From: Spinacia oleracea
Taxonomy: Eukaryota; Streptophyta; Magnoliopsida; Caryophyllales; Amaranthaceae
Length of the DNA stretch: 64,000 nt
Direction of reading: 5' to 3'
Assembly: GCF_020520425.1 (NCBI RefSeq)
Contig: NC_079490.1
Location: forward strand, 123,710,715-123,774,714
Both the position numbers and the translations under genes were made by a program. The notes beneath the pieces were generated by a model. That model saw nothing but the letters and a program-made list of their open reading frames with translations, was not told where the DNA came from and made no database searches. This document shows, in pieces, positions 45,984 through 55,597 of this stretch. Position 1 is the first letter of the stretch. The number at the start of each line of letters is the position of its first letter.

Positions 45984-47789
45984 TCATTCAAGTATTTCGT
46001 TCATTGTGAAATCTGTGATATTGGAAGGTTCTTCAATCGTTTCGTCAATTAGAATAGTTGGTTGCTCCGAAACCAATTCCTGCATACCTAGAAATCAAAA
46101 TAAGAATAAATTATAAGCATTATACACATAAAATCATATAACCAAATCTGAAAAATATAGGAAATAAACAACAAGGTTGAAAGAGTAACCTTCTTCCATT
46201 TTCTCCAACTCTAGCAAACTCTCCTCAATAGTAATACAAGTATGAGAGGTACGCATCCAATCTTGCCCGCAAATAAGAGCTTATTCCTCGGATCAAGAAT
46301 CAAGGCAATGAACATCAAAACTTTAATCTTGCCAACATTTGACCAATACTTATCAAATTTTAGCTTTATTTTTTCGGCCATTCTCCTAATCTTTTCATTT
46401 GGGTCACTAAGATAATCAGATATTGTAAATCCAATTTCATAAATACCTTCCACAAACATATTACCCGTCACATAACGGGAACCAGACAACTTCAATGTAT
46501 CCTCATGAAAAATCGCAAGAAAAGGCAAGAAGCCTTCAATAATGTCGAAATCCAAATCAGCTTGAGCCCCTACCCCCAAAGGTTTCCTCAAAATCTCTCT
46601 TACATAAGGAGTGGACTTAGTTTTCATATTTTTAAATGTTTTCTTAAACACCAAAGCACTCCTAAGTATTAAGTAGGTGGAGTTCCACCTTGTGTCAACA
46701 TCTAAGCACACAAGAGCTTTAGAGGTTATATTCTCCTCTTCAGCAAAAGCCTTAAACTTTTGAATCCTAGAAGGAGAAGACCTCACATATGTCATAGCAG
46801 CTCTAAATTTTTGTATAGAAACAACGACATCAGCCAAATCGTCTTTAACTACTAAGTTAAGAATGTGTGCAACACATCTCATATGCAAAAATTCAAAATT
46901 CAACACTCACCCATCCCTAAGATTAAAAATCTTTTCTAAGTACTTAATAGCCAAATCATTCGAACTAGAATTATCGACGGTTACTGTCAAAACCCTCTTC
47001 AAACTCCATTCCTACAAACATTTTTCAACAGATTTACCTATAAGCTCACCAGAATGACCAGCAACAGGACAGAAATGAATGATTCTTTTATGAAATTTCC
47101 AATCATCATGTATCTGTTGTAAGACAAACCCTAGAAGACAAATTCTTGAAATAATTCTTTAATTTCTACTTTTGTGCAATAAAAATCCCATAACAATCTC
47201 TTGTAATTGTAGAACGTGAAGGAGGAATAAAATCAGGAATTAAAATTTTACAAGACATAGGAAACCCCTCACTTTCCATAAAAGCAAATGTCAACTCATC
47301 GATAATTATCATCCTATCAAGTGCTTTCCTAATCTCCTCCTGATTAAATCTCCATAACTTATACTTACAGTTTCAAGAGTTCCATCAGTATTAACCATTG
47401 TCCTACACTCAAAATCTAAGATTGTTTGCTTTTTGTCTAAGTTAAATGGAGCTTTCTTACACCTATCAGTGTGGCGTGACATGGCATTAGTTCAATTTCT
47501 AGCTGAACAAGTAATTTTGCTACCACAATAAATACATTTAGCATGATCTACATCAGTAGCAATCACATCAAAATTATCCCAAGCATCAGAAGTTTTTTTC
47601 CTTTTACCTCTCTCGTTCACATCCCGTGATTTCTTTCCCCTCTTCTCTTCTCTAATGTGCGGGAAGCTACTCCAGTATTTCAGGTTCATCAGGTTCATCA
47701 GACTCTTCCTCAACATGTGTACTACTATTAGAATCCACCTCCAAGTGGTTAGAACCATCAACACCAATGTTGTTGACACAAGCTGCCAT
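45984..47789 (-). pseudogene. hAT transposase (BED finger, Ac-like), broken
   Basis: Cut-and-paste transposase of the hAT superfamily. ATG at 47787-47789 opens MAACVNNIGVDGSNHLEV, then a frameshift near 47670. The BED zinc finger reads TSDAWDNFD...CIYCGSKITC and, after an in-frame TGA near 47491, NAMSRHTDRC. Further frame breaks follow. From 46906 the central part is open: FLHMRCVAHILNLVVKDDL, CLDVDTRWNSTYLILRSAL and DPNEKIRRMAEKIKLKFDKY with ALILDPRNK, matching plant RICESLEEPER/DAYSLEEPER-like hAT proteins. The C-terminal end reads SEQPTILIDETIEEPSNIT just before TGA at 45984, possibly after an intron. Multiple stops show it is inactive. Confidence 0.8.
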
Positions 47790-47796
47790 TTTCTGG

Positions 47797-48266
47797 TAAA
47801 AAGTAAATCAAAGTTATCAAACTAATTAATGTCATATGAATTTTTTTTTAAAATATCCTATAATTAATAATTTATGACACCAACTATTGCAAACACAATT
47901 TTGTGGCGAATTTACAAGTCGGGTGGAGCAAGAGATCAACTCGCATTATTATACCCCTTCTTGCGATACAATTACACGTGAACTCCACCACAACAAAAAT
48001 CTAAACCAAAGCTAGGAACAGGGTATGGTAGTATATATTACAGGCAAAACAGCTTCATACTCTTTAATAGTTACCAAAAAAAAATATGAGGTCAGAATAT
48101 AAATCTAATGAGTGTCAACTGTCACACTAAACTAGAAGCGTAACAACAATTTCCTCCAAAACTCTTACCAAGCAACAACAAAAACAATCTCTAAGTACTA
48201 CTTCACGTCTAAAAAAAATTCATAATTAAACTGTTCTAAATTTCAAATATCATATCGGAATTAACC
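47797..48266 (-). other. 5'-UTR intron of hAT, part left of element B
   Basis: Minus strand TTTTTACCAG directly before the transposase ATG is a good 3' splice site, and TTCAAGGTATTATT at about 59935 a good 5' splice site. Between them only about 550 bp belong to the hAT; the rest is element B. No open frame of note. Confidence 0.5.
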
Positions 48267-48674
48267 TGTTTGGGCTCCCAATTGATTCTCAATTGGGCCA
48301 CTAAGTCCAAAGCCCAATGGCTCTAAACAACAACATCAAACCTACCAATGGCTATTCAGCCATCCATTAAGGCCCAAGGCCCAATAACAATAAATGACCT
48401 ATGGGCTATAAATAGGCCGCCAAGGCTCACACCTCAAGGTACGTCCAATTTACCGCCTTAAGACTACTCTTCTAGAGAACTTCTCTCTAGAATCCGAGCA
48501 TCATTCTTACTTAGGCATCGGAGGGGCTTTCCTCGGAAACACCCCCGAGGCTAGTGACTTTGCTCTTGTGCAGGTGAATTCGGATTCCACTCATTCAAAC
48601 AAGCAAGATCTTCAACACATACAAAAGGGCCTTCATTCGAAGCCCATTGTTTCCATCTTTACAACACCGGAACA
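48267..48674 (+). repeat. 5' LTR of element B
   Basis: 408 bp, TGTTTGGGCTCC...ACACCGGAACA. TATA box CTATAAATAGG at 48406-48416. Several GGCCCA/AGCCCA words lie upstream, and an inverted repeat CCCAATTGA/TCAATTGGG lies near its start (48276-48296). It lacks 17 bp just upstream of TATA that the 3' LTR has. Confidence 0.95.
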
Positions 48675-48677
48675 ATT

Positions 48678-48695
48678 TGGCGCCGTCTGTGGGGA
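48678..48695 (+). promoter_or_regulatory. Primer-binding site of element B
   Basis: TGGCGCCGTCTGTGGGGA, 3 nt after the LTR end; the same 18 bases as in element A. Confidence 0.9.
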
Positions 48696-48744
48696 AGAAC
48701 ACTTCAAAGCCTTTGAAAGACATCAATCACCTCTTTCCGCGAAA

Positions 48745-51700
48745 ATGGTGAACGATGTTGTTAACAACAATGACGACGATATGATGGTGCGGTCAGATTC
48801 AGAATCTGACCAAGAGGGGCACCCTCAATCGATGGCGAGGTCACAGCCAAGCAGAGCTACGACCGCCACAAATGCAGGACCTCCGATTCCAACTAGGGAA
48901 GAGCTCACTGCGGCCATGACCATCATGCAAAACTTCCTCTTCAATGAGAAGCAGCAAGGACTGGCAAATGACCGCAGAGAAGAGAGGAGGACCAGGCGAA
49001 GGCTGAACGAGCCACCCAGTGTGGAAGTGTCCAGACCCGAACGAGAACTCCTTCCCTTGACAGGTACACACTTGACGTCGAGGTGGATGGAAAGCACGTG
49101 GGACACCCAAAAAAGGGCACAACAGCAACCAGATTGGTTTGCGAGACCATCGCCTACTCCAACAGCTCTCCAAAGCGAATCAACTACTCGTAATCCTCGG
49201 ATCCGAAGCTCGGTACTCAGCAGGTTGAGGCCCTCGGTCCACTCAAGGTTAAGACCTTCGATCCATACGAGACTCGGGGTAGGTGAGTCGAGCAGATCTG
49301 GCGAGCGACCCGAGGTCAGTAGCCGAGAAAGAAGAAGAGACGGGAGGCATGATCGAACCCCTAGCCCCCATCGTACGCCCGAACGTTCTAATCACAGAGC
49401 CTCGGCAAACGAAGGCATCAGGGCTAGACTCGGGAAAAGAATCATGACTCCTACGTCATCCCCTTTCTCGGACGAGCTGATCATGGAAGAAATACCGAAG
49501 GTAAGACTGCCAGCTCACCTAACCTACAGCGGAATCACAGATCCGAGGGATCATGTCATCTCCTACGAGCAGCAGATGTTCTTGAGTCCCTACTCCGAAG
49601 CATGCTGGTGTAAATATTTCCCAACCACGCTAACCGGAGTGGCGGGAGAGTGGTTTAGATCGCTGCCGAAGGGATCGATCAAGAGTTGGAAAAAGCTGAA
49701 AAAGAGATTCTGCACACAGTTCGTGAGCAACAATCGCCCCGAGCGAACCACAGCAGAACTGACCTCAATCCAACAAGAAAGAGACGAAAGTCTGAGAGAA
49801 TTCATGGCCAGATTCATGAAGGAATCAACAAACATACCAAACTTGCAGCCAGACGTGGCCATCTTCGCCTTGAAGCACGCGCTCCAGGAAGGGAAGTTCC
49901 GTGACGAACTCTCAATGAAGAACCCCTCCAGAATAGCTGACGTGCTCCAAATGGCTGATGCGTTCATCAGAACCGAAGAGTTCAACAAGGCCGCTGCAAG
50001 ACTGAAAGGATCGTCGGATCCGAGAGACACAAAGAATACTCAGAGCAAGCCCGAGGGCGGCTCAAGGAAGGGGAAAGAGAAAGTAGGAGCTAGAGAGATG
50101 AGCCCGAAGAAAGACGGGAGAAGGGGTGAACTTCAACCCAAGTACACCAACTACACTCCACTAGCTCTGCCCCGAAAGGAGATATTCAGCCTCAATAGAA
50201 ATGACGAAAAGTGGAAACTACCTGGGAAGCTCAAGTCCAACCCAGCTCGGAGAAACAAGAACAAATGGTGCGAGTTCCATGATGACTTCGGTCACCATAC
50301 CGAAGAATGCAACTCGCTGAAAGACAACATTGAGGACCTCGTTCGCCGAGGCTACCTGAAACAATACTTGTTAGACCGAAGGGAGGAAAAAGAAAAGGCC
50401 GCAAGCGGCAAACAACACGAGCAACCCCAGAAAAGGGTCTACGAAGCAACAGGGCACAAGAAAAATGACATCCTAGTGGTGTTCGGGGGACAGAAGTCTG
50501 GCCAGGCCAGCAAAAAACATCTAAGAGCCCTCTCCCATCGGGTCAACTTCAGCGCGGTTGGAGACAACCAACCACACCCCCCGAACATGACCTTCACTGC
50601 TGATGATTGCTTCGGAGTCCAGTACAAACATGACGATCCTCTGGTCATTTCCATGGACCTCAACAACCACAACGTACATCGAGTGTTAGTCGACGGAGGA
50701 AGTGTCGTCAACATCATCTTCAGAAACTGCTTCGAGCAGCTGATCCTCGAAGAACCAGAGGAAGCACTGACGAAAGTCAGTTATCCTCTGATCGGATTCA
50801 ACGGATCCGCAGCTATCCCTCGAGGAAAGATCACCCTGCCAGTCACAGTGGGCGAAGGCCAGGCAGCAAAAACCCTACGGGACGAATTTTTGGTGATGGA
50901 CTGCGACTCCGTATACAACGTAATCATGGGGAGAACCATGATTCACAAGATGCAAGCAGTCCCCTCCACATACCACCAGCTGATGATATACGTCTCGGAT
51001 GCAGGATTCGCCGAACGAATCAGAGGTGATCAAGAAGTGGCGAGAAGAACCTGCCACACTGCTGTCCGAAAACCCAAATTGGAGGACGGCCCCGAGGAAG
51101 GAAAGGGAGCTAAGGGAGAGGAAAGCGAGGCAAAAAGGAGAAGAGCAAGCACGAGAAGCTTGTCTCCCGCAGAAGTTGATGCCCGCCCCGAAACCCTATC
51201 TCCCGAACCAGATCAAGAAATGGAGGATATCTTCCTCGAAGATAATTCAGACAGGAGCGTCCGAATAGGCAAGGGCCTAAGCTCGGGGCTCCGAATCGAT
51301 TTGATCCGACTACTCAGGGATCACAAAGACATCTTTGCATGGTCAGCAGCAGATATGCCAGGGATAAATCCGAAGCTGATTTGTCACAAGCTGGATGTCA
51401 ACGCTGAAGCTCGGCCAATCAAGCAAAAAAAGAGAAATTACTCCTCGGAGAAAAACAAAGCCATCGCCGAGGAAGTTAAAAAGTTGCAAGAGGCCGGATT
51501 CATCGAACCATGCATGTATCCGAAGTGGCTGGCCAACGTGGTGATGGTCAAGAAAGCGAACGGCTCATGGCGAATGTGCGTAGATTTCACAGATCTGAAC
51601 CGAGCCTGCCCCAAAGACTGCTATCCCCTGCCAAGGATAGATCAACTGGTCGACTCCACCAGCGGCCATGCACTGCTCAGCTTCATGGATGCCTTTTCAG

Positions 51701-54498
51701 GCTACCACCAAGTATTCATGCACCCCGATGACAGGGCAAAGACAGCGTTCATCACAAGCGCAGGAGTGTTCAACTACAAAATGATGCCTTTCGGCTTGAA
51801 AAATGCCGGAGCCACCTACCAGAGGTTAGTTGACCACGTCTTCGCCGACCAGAAAGGGAGGAATGTGGAGGTCTACGTGGATGACTCCATCGTAAAAAGC
51901 ATCAAGGAGGAAGACCATGTCAAAGACTTGGCAGAGACCTTCGGAAATCTGAGGAAATACAGCATGAAGCTGAACCCAAAAAAATGCGTCTTCGGGGTGA
52001 AGTCAGGGAAGTTCCTCGGATTCATGGTGAGCGAAAGAGGAATTGATGCGAACCCAGACAAAGTCCAAGCGGCATTGGATTTACCCGAGCCGAAGACCAA
52101 GAGAGATGTGCAGAGGCTAACCGGCAGGTTAGCCGCACTAACAAGGTTCATATCAAAAGCCTCGGACAAGGGAGCCCCCTTCTTCAAGGCACTGAAACCA
52201 AAGAACCTCCCCGGAGGAGAAGCAGAACCAGTCAAGAAAAAGGGGGTCCCGAGGAAAGTGGATCCCGAACTGATATGGGAACAGGAGCAAAAAGAAGCTT
52301 TTCAGCAACTCAGAGCCCACCTAGCTCAACTGCCGACACTGGCCAGACCAAAGGAGGGGGAAACCCTGTACCTATATGTCGCAGTTAGCCCTGGAACCGT
52401 CAGCGCAGTGCTTCTTCGGGAAGAAGAAAAGAAGCAACAGCCAATCTACTTCACCAGCCGAACACTCACAGGAGCCGAAACCCGGTACCCACTCATCGAG
52501 AAAGTCGCATATGCAGTAGTGGTAGCTGCACGAAAACTGAGGCCATACTTCGACTCCCACCAGATCACAGTGCTAACTGACCAACCGCTCGAAAAAGTAC
52601 TCGACAAAATAGAGAGGTCAGGAAGATTGGCTGCCTGGGCCTTCGAACTATCAGAGTTCGGCATCAAATATCAGCCGAGGACAGCAATCAAAGCACAAGC
52701 ATTGGCAGACTTCTTGGCCGAGTGCTCATACCAGGAAATGTTGGATGATACGAAAAGCACTTGGGAGGTCTTCACTGACGGATCTTCCACAGTAAACGGC
52801 TCAGGGGCAGGAGTTGTACTAATCCCCCCGACGGGGAAAAGCATAGAGTATGCATTGAAGTTCGGCTTCAAAGCAACCAACAACGAGGCTGAATACGAGG
52901 CCGCAATCGCAGGGATAGAGCTTTGTTTATCCCTGGAGGCCGAACATGTTCGCCTCAAAACTGATTCCCAGCTTGTAGCCAACCAGATCCGAGGGGAGTA
53001 TGAGGCCAAATGGCCCAGCATGACAGCCTATTTAGCAAAAATTAAATCCTTAACGTCAAAGTTAAGATCCTTTGAAGTCATCCTCATTCCCCGAGGACAG
53101 AACACGCAAGCAGACGCACTGTCAAAACTCGCAAGCTCAACACTCGTCGACCTAAACAGGTCGGTCCACGTGGAAGTTCACCAAAAGAGAAGCATCGACT
53201 TGCTACCCACCACAGTATGCAGCTTACGTACCGAACCTAGCTGGATGGACGCAGTAGTTGCATACAAAGAAAGGGGAGAACTTCCCGAAGATAAGCTGCA
53301 AGCGAGAAAACTGAAAAGATTCAACAGATGGTTCATCATCAGCGCCGAAGGAGAGCTCATGAGGAAATCATTCTCTGCTCCGTTGCTAAAATGTGTGGGT
53401 CCAACAGACGCTGACTACATCCTAAGGGAAATCCACCTCGGGATATGCGGAAACCACATTGGAGGTAGGACATTAGCACATAAAGCCCTTCGGGCTGGGT
53501 ACTGGTGGCCCACTATGGTTTCCGAGGCAAAGCAGATGGCAAGGAAATGCGAGAAATGCCAAAAGTTCGCACCAGCCATCCATCAACCAGCTCAAACCCT
53601 ACAATCAACACTGTATCCCTTACCATTCGCACAGTGGGGGTTAGACATCATTGGTCCCTTCCCCTCAGCGACGAACCAGAAGAAGTGGTTGATTGTAGGA
53701 GTCGACTATTTTAGCAAATGGATCGAAGCCGAAGCTGTCTCCTCCATCACCGAACCTCAGGTCCGCAAGTTCATATGGCAGAACATCATCACAAGGTTCG
53801 GCATACCAAGACTGATGGTCTTCGACCACGGGAAACAGTTCGACAACACCCCGTTGCAAAAGTGGTGCAAACAGTTCGGCATACACCTAGCGTACTCGGC
53901 AGTCTGTCACCCACAAAGCAACGGGCAAGCCGAAGCTGCTAACAAACTCATCCTCAACGCACTCAAGAAAAGAGTCGAGGATGACAAAAACAAATGGTTA
54001 GAAGAGCTACCCGGAACGCTATGGTCCCTTCGGACCACTGAAAAAGAAGCTACCGGACAAACACCGTTCCACCTTGTATACGGATCCGAAGCTGTAATTC
54101 CTGTGGAAATCGGAACAGAAAGCCTGAGGATCCAGGCATACAACAGATATGATGGGCTCCAAGGAGAAAGCAACAATCAACTTCTATCCGAAGCTCTCGA
54201 TCTACTGGACGAAGCTCGGAACGATGCAAGGACACTCAACGCAGCCTATTTGCAGAGGGTCAACAAGCATTACAACCGAAGAGTCAACGCCAGACCCCTA
54301 AAAGTCGGTGATCTAGTACTCAGAAACGCCGCCTCGGTTCAGAAAGGACGGATCCATGGCAAACTCTCAGCCACTTGGGAAGGACCATACATCATCCATT
54401 CCGAAAAAAGGCCAGGCACGTATATGCTGAAACAGTTAGATGGAACAATCCTGAAGAACCATTGGAATACCGATGTTCTCAAGAAATATTTTGTATGA
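48745..54498 (+). CDS. Gag-Pol polyprotein of element B (intact)
   Basis: 1,917 residues from ATG at 48745 (MVNDVVNNNDDDMMV), the first ATG after the primer site; the frame is open upstream into the LTR. Gag core near WCKYFPTTLTGVAGEWFRSL, then zinc-like CEFHDDFGHHTEEC. Protease VLVDGGSVVNIIF, Asp near residue 650. RT with LLSFMDAFSGYHQVFMHPDD and VEVYVDDSIVKS (YVDD near residue 1044). Gypsy RNase H, then archaeal-type RNase H FTDGSSTVNGSGAGVVL (near 1345). Integrase: His-His-Cys-Cys motif from 1564 to 1600, catalytic Asp 1634 (GLDIIGPFP), Asp 1694 (FDHGKQFDN), Glu 1730 (NGQAEAANK), so D,D-35-E spacing holds. Double RNase H marks the Tat lineage. No stop or frameshift seen. Confidence 0.95.
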   Translation: MVNDVVNNNDDDMMVRSDSESDQEGHPQSMARSQPSRATTATNAGPPIPTREELTAAMTIMQNFLFNEKQQGLANDRREERRTRRRLNEPPSVEVSRPERELLPLTGTHLTSRWMESTWDTQKRAQQQPDWFARPSPTPTALQSESTTRNPRIRSSVLSRLRPSVHSRLRPSIHTRLGVGESSRSGERPEVSSRERRRDGRHDRTPSPHRTPERSNHRASANEGIRARLGKRIMTPTSSPFSDELIMEEIPKVRLPAHLTYSGITDPRDHVISYEQQMFLSPYSEACWCKYFPTTLTGVAGEWFRSLPKGSIKSWKKLKKRFCTQFVSNNRPERTTAELTSIQQERDESLREFMARFMKESTNIPNLQPDVAIFALKHALQEGKFRDELSMKNPSRIADVLQMADAFIRTEEFNKAAARLKGSSDPRDTKNTQSKPEGGSRKGKEKVGAREMSPKKDGRRGELQPKYTNYTPLALPRKEIFSLNRNDEKWKLPGKLKSNPARRNKNKWCEFHDDFGHHTEECNSLKDNIEDLVRRGYLKQYLLDRREEKEKAASGKQHEQPQKRVYEATGHKKNDILVVFGGQKSGQASKKHLRALSHRVNFSAVGDNQPHPPNMTFTADDCFGVQYKHDDPLVISMDLNNHNVHRVLVDGGSVVNIIFRNCFEQLILEEPEEALTKVSYPLIGFNGSAAIPRGKITLPVTVGEGQAAKTLRDEFLVMDCDSVYNVIMGRTMIHKMQAVPSTYHQLMIYVSDAGFAERIRGDQEVARRTCHTAVRKPKLEDGPEEGKGAKGEESEAKRRRASTRSLSPAEVDARPETLSPEPDQEMEDIFLEDNSDRSVRIGKGLSSGLRIDLIRLLRDHKDIFAWSAADMPGINPKLICHKLDVNAEARPIKQKKRNYSSEKNKAIAEEVKKLQEAGFIEPCMYPKWLANVVMVKKANGSWRMCVDFTDLNRACPKDCYPLPRIDQLVDSTSGHALLSFMDAFSGYHQVFMHPDDRAKTAFITSAGVFNYKMMPFGLKNAGATYQRLVDHVFADQKGRNVEVYVDDSIVKSIKEEDHVKDLAETFGNLRKYSMKLNPKKCVFGVKSGKFLGFMVSERGIDANPDKVQAALDLPEPKTKRDVQRLTGRLAALTRFISKASDKGAPFFKALKPKNLPGGEAEPVKKKGVPRKVDPELIWEQEQKEAFQQLRAHLAQLPTLARPKEGETLYLYVAVSPGTVSAVLLREEEKKQQPIYFTSRTLTGAETRYPLIEKVAYAVVVAARKLRPYFDSHQITVLTDQPLEKVLDKIERSGRLAAWAFELSEFGIKYQPRTAIKAQALADFLAECSYQEMLDDTKSTWEVFTDGSSTVNGSGAGVVLIPPTGKSIEYALKFGFKATNNEAEYEAAIAGIELCLSLEAEHVRLKTDSQLVANQIRGEYEAKWPSMTAYLAKIKSLTSKLRSFEVILIPRGQNTQADALSKLASSTLVDLNRSVHVEVHQKRSIDLLPTTVCSLRTEPSWMDAVVAYKERGELPEDKLQARKLKRFNRWFIISAEGELMRKSFSAPLLKCVGPTDADYILREIHLGICGNHIGGRTLAHKALRAGYWWPTMVSEAKQMARKCEKCQKFAPAIHQPAQTLQSTLYPLPFAQWGLDIIGPFPSATNQKKWLIVGVDYFSKWIEAEAVSSITEPQVRKFIWQNIITRFGIPRLMVFDHGKQFDNTPLQKWCKQFGIHLAYSAVCHPQSNGQAEAANKLILNALKKRVEDDKNKWLEELPGTLWSLRTTEKEATGQTPFHLVYGSEAVIPVEIGTESLRIQAYNRYDGLQGESNNQLLSEALDLLDEARNDARTLNAAYLQRVNKHYNRRVNARPLKVGDLVLRNAASVQKGRIHGKLSATWEGPYIIHSEKRPGTYMLKQLDGTILKNHWNTDVLKKYFV

Positions 54499-55597
54499 TC
54501 CCTGTCTGTAAACCAAGTAAGTTGTTTAATGAGAAGAGGAAAGCCATTGGCACCATGTGTTTCATTAAACTTATCTCTATAATTATTGTCCCTTTATATA
54601 TATATGCAGCCTCGGATCTGATCAATCCGAGACTAAAAACAGGTTGACTTTGCCCATTCCTTGATAAAATGCAAGAAATGACCAAATCATACACTTCAGG
54701 GAATCGTCCAGAATCCTCGGATTCGCGGTACCCTAATAAAATTTGTTCGCAACAAACAGTCGCTCGAATCAAGTTATAAAACTCCGGCTCAGATCCACGG
54801 ATCGCCGAAGGCATAACTAAAGAGGCAGACTAGCGATCTCTTGCCCAGGTTTCCGAACCACAAGAGATCGGAAGAACAATCCAAACCTCTGAGCAGATCG
54901 ACGGATTTGAAGAGTCTGGAAACTAAAGAGTCTCTTAGCAGATCTACGGATTTGAAGAACTCGCAAAACTAAAGAGTCTCTTAGCAGATCTACGGATTTG
55001 AAGAACTCGCAAAACTAAAGAGTCTCTTAGCAGATCTACGGATTTGAAGAACTCGCAAAACTAAAGTCTCTTAGCAGATCTACGGATTTGAAGAACTCGC
55101 AAAACTAAAGAGCCTCTTAACAGATCTACGGATTTGAAGAACTCGCAAAGTCAAAGAGTCTCTTAGCAGATCTACGGATTTGAAGAACTCGCAAAAGTTA
55201 AAAAGTCTCTTAACAGATCTACGGATGTAAAGAGCTCGCAAGATCAAAAGGTTTTTAGCAAGTCTACAGAAAGAGGAGTTCGAGAAATCTACGGATCTAA
55301 AGACCTAAAATTGCGAAAGTACAAATTGAAAAGAAGCAGCCAAGTAACAAACATTCATTTTTTATTCAATATTTGGGGGGAGTACAAATACACTGAAAAC
55401 CTCAAAAATTGAAAACAAAATGAAACAGTTAAAATCGGCAGCCATCAACAGACAATACCGGCCTACCGAAGTACTAAAAGAAAGCAAAAAGAAATGAGTA
55501 CAACGCAGCGCCGAGGCAAAAGGGGGAAAAGCAAGCACATATTCGGAAGTCCTCAACTGGAACCGACCGACTCTGAAGAAGACGACTGCCCGAATCC
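54499..55597. other. Convergent gap of element B with 46-bp tandem repeats
   Basis: Lies between the Gag-Pol stop and the antisense-gene stop. From about 54894 to 55262 about eight copies of a unit of about 46 bp follow one another; each has AGATCTACGGATTTGAAGAA, then CTCGCAAA and AGTCTCTTAGC. Copies at the ends are more diverged and one is about 5 bp shorter. Tat elements are known for tandem repeats in this place. Confidence 0.9.

Noticed and set aside
48568..48744. Gag start of element B at the GTG inside the LTR
   Set aside because: The frame is open there only by read-through of LTR and primer site; the first ATG after the primer site is at 48745.
54894..55262. CRISPR or regulatory array reading of the 46-bp units
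   Set aside because: The units are contiguous tandem repeats without unique spacers.
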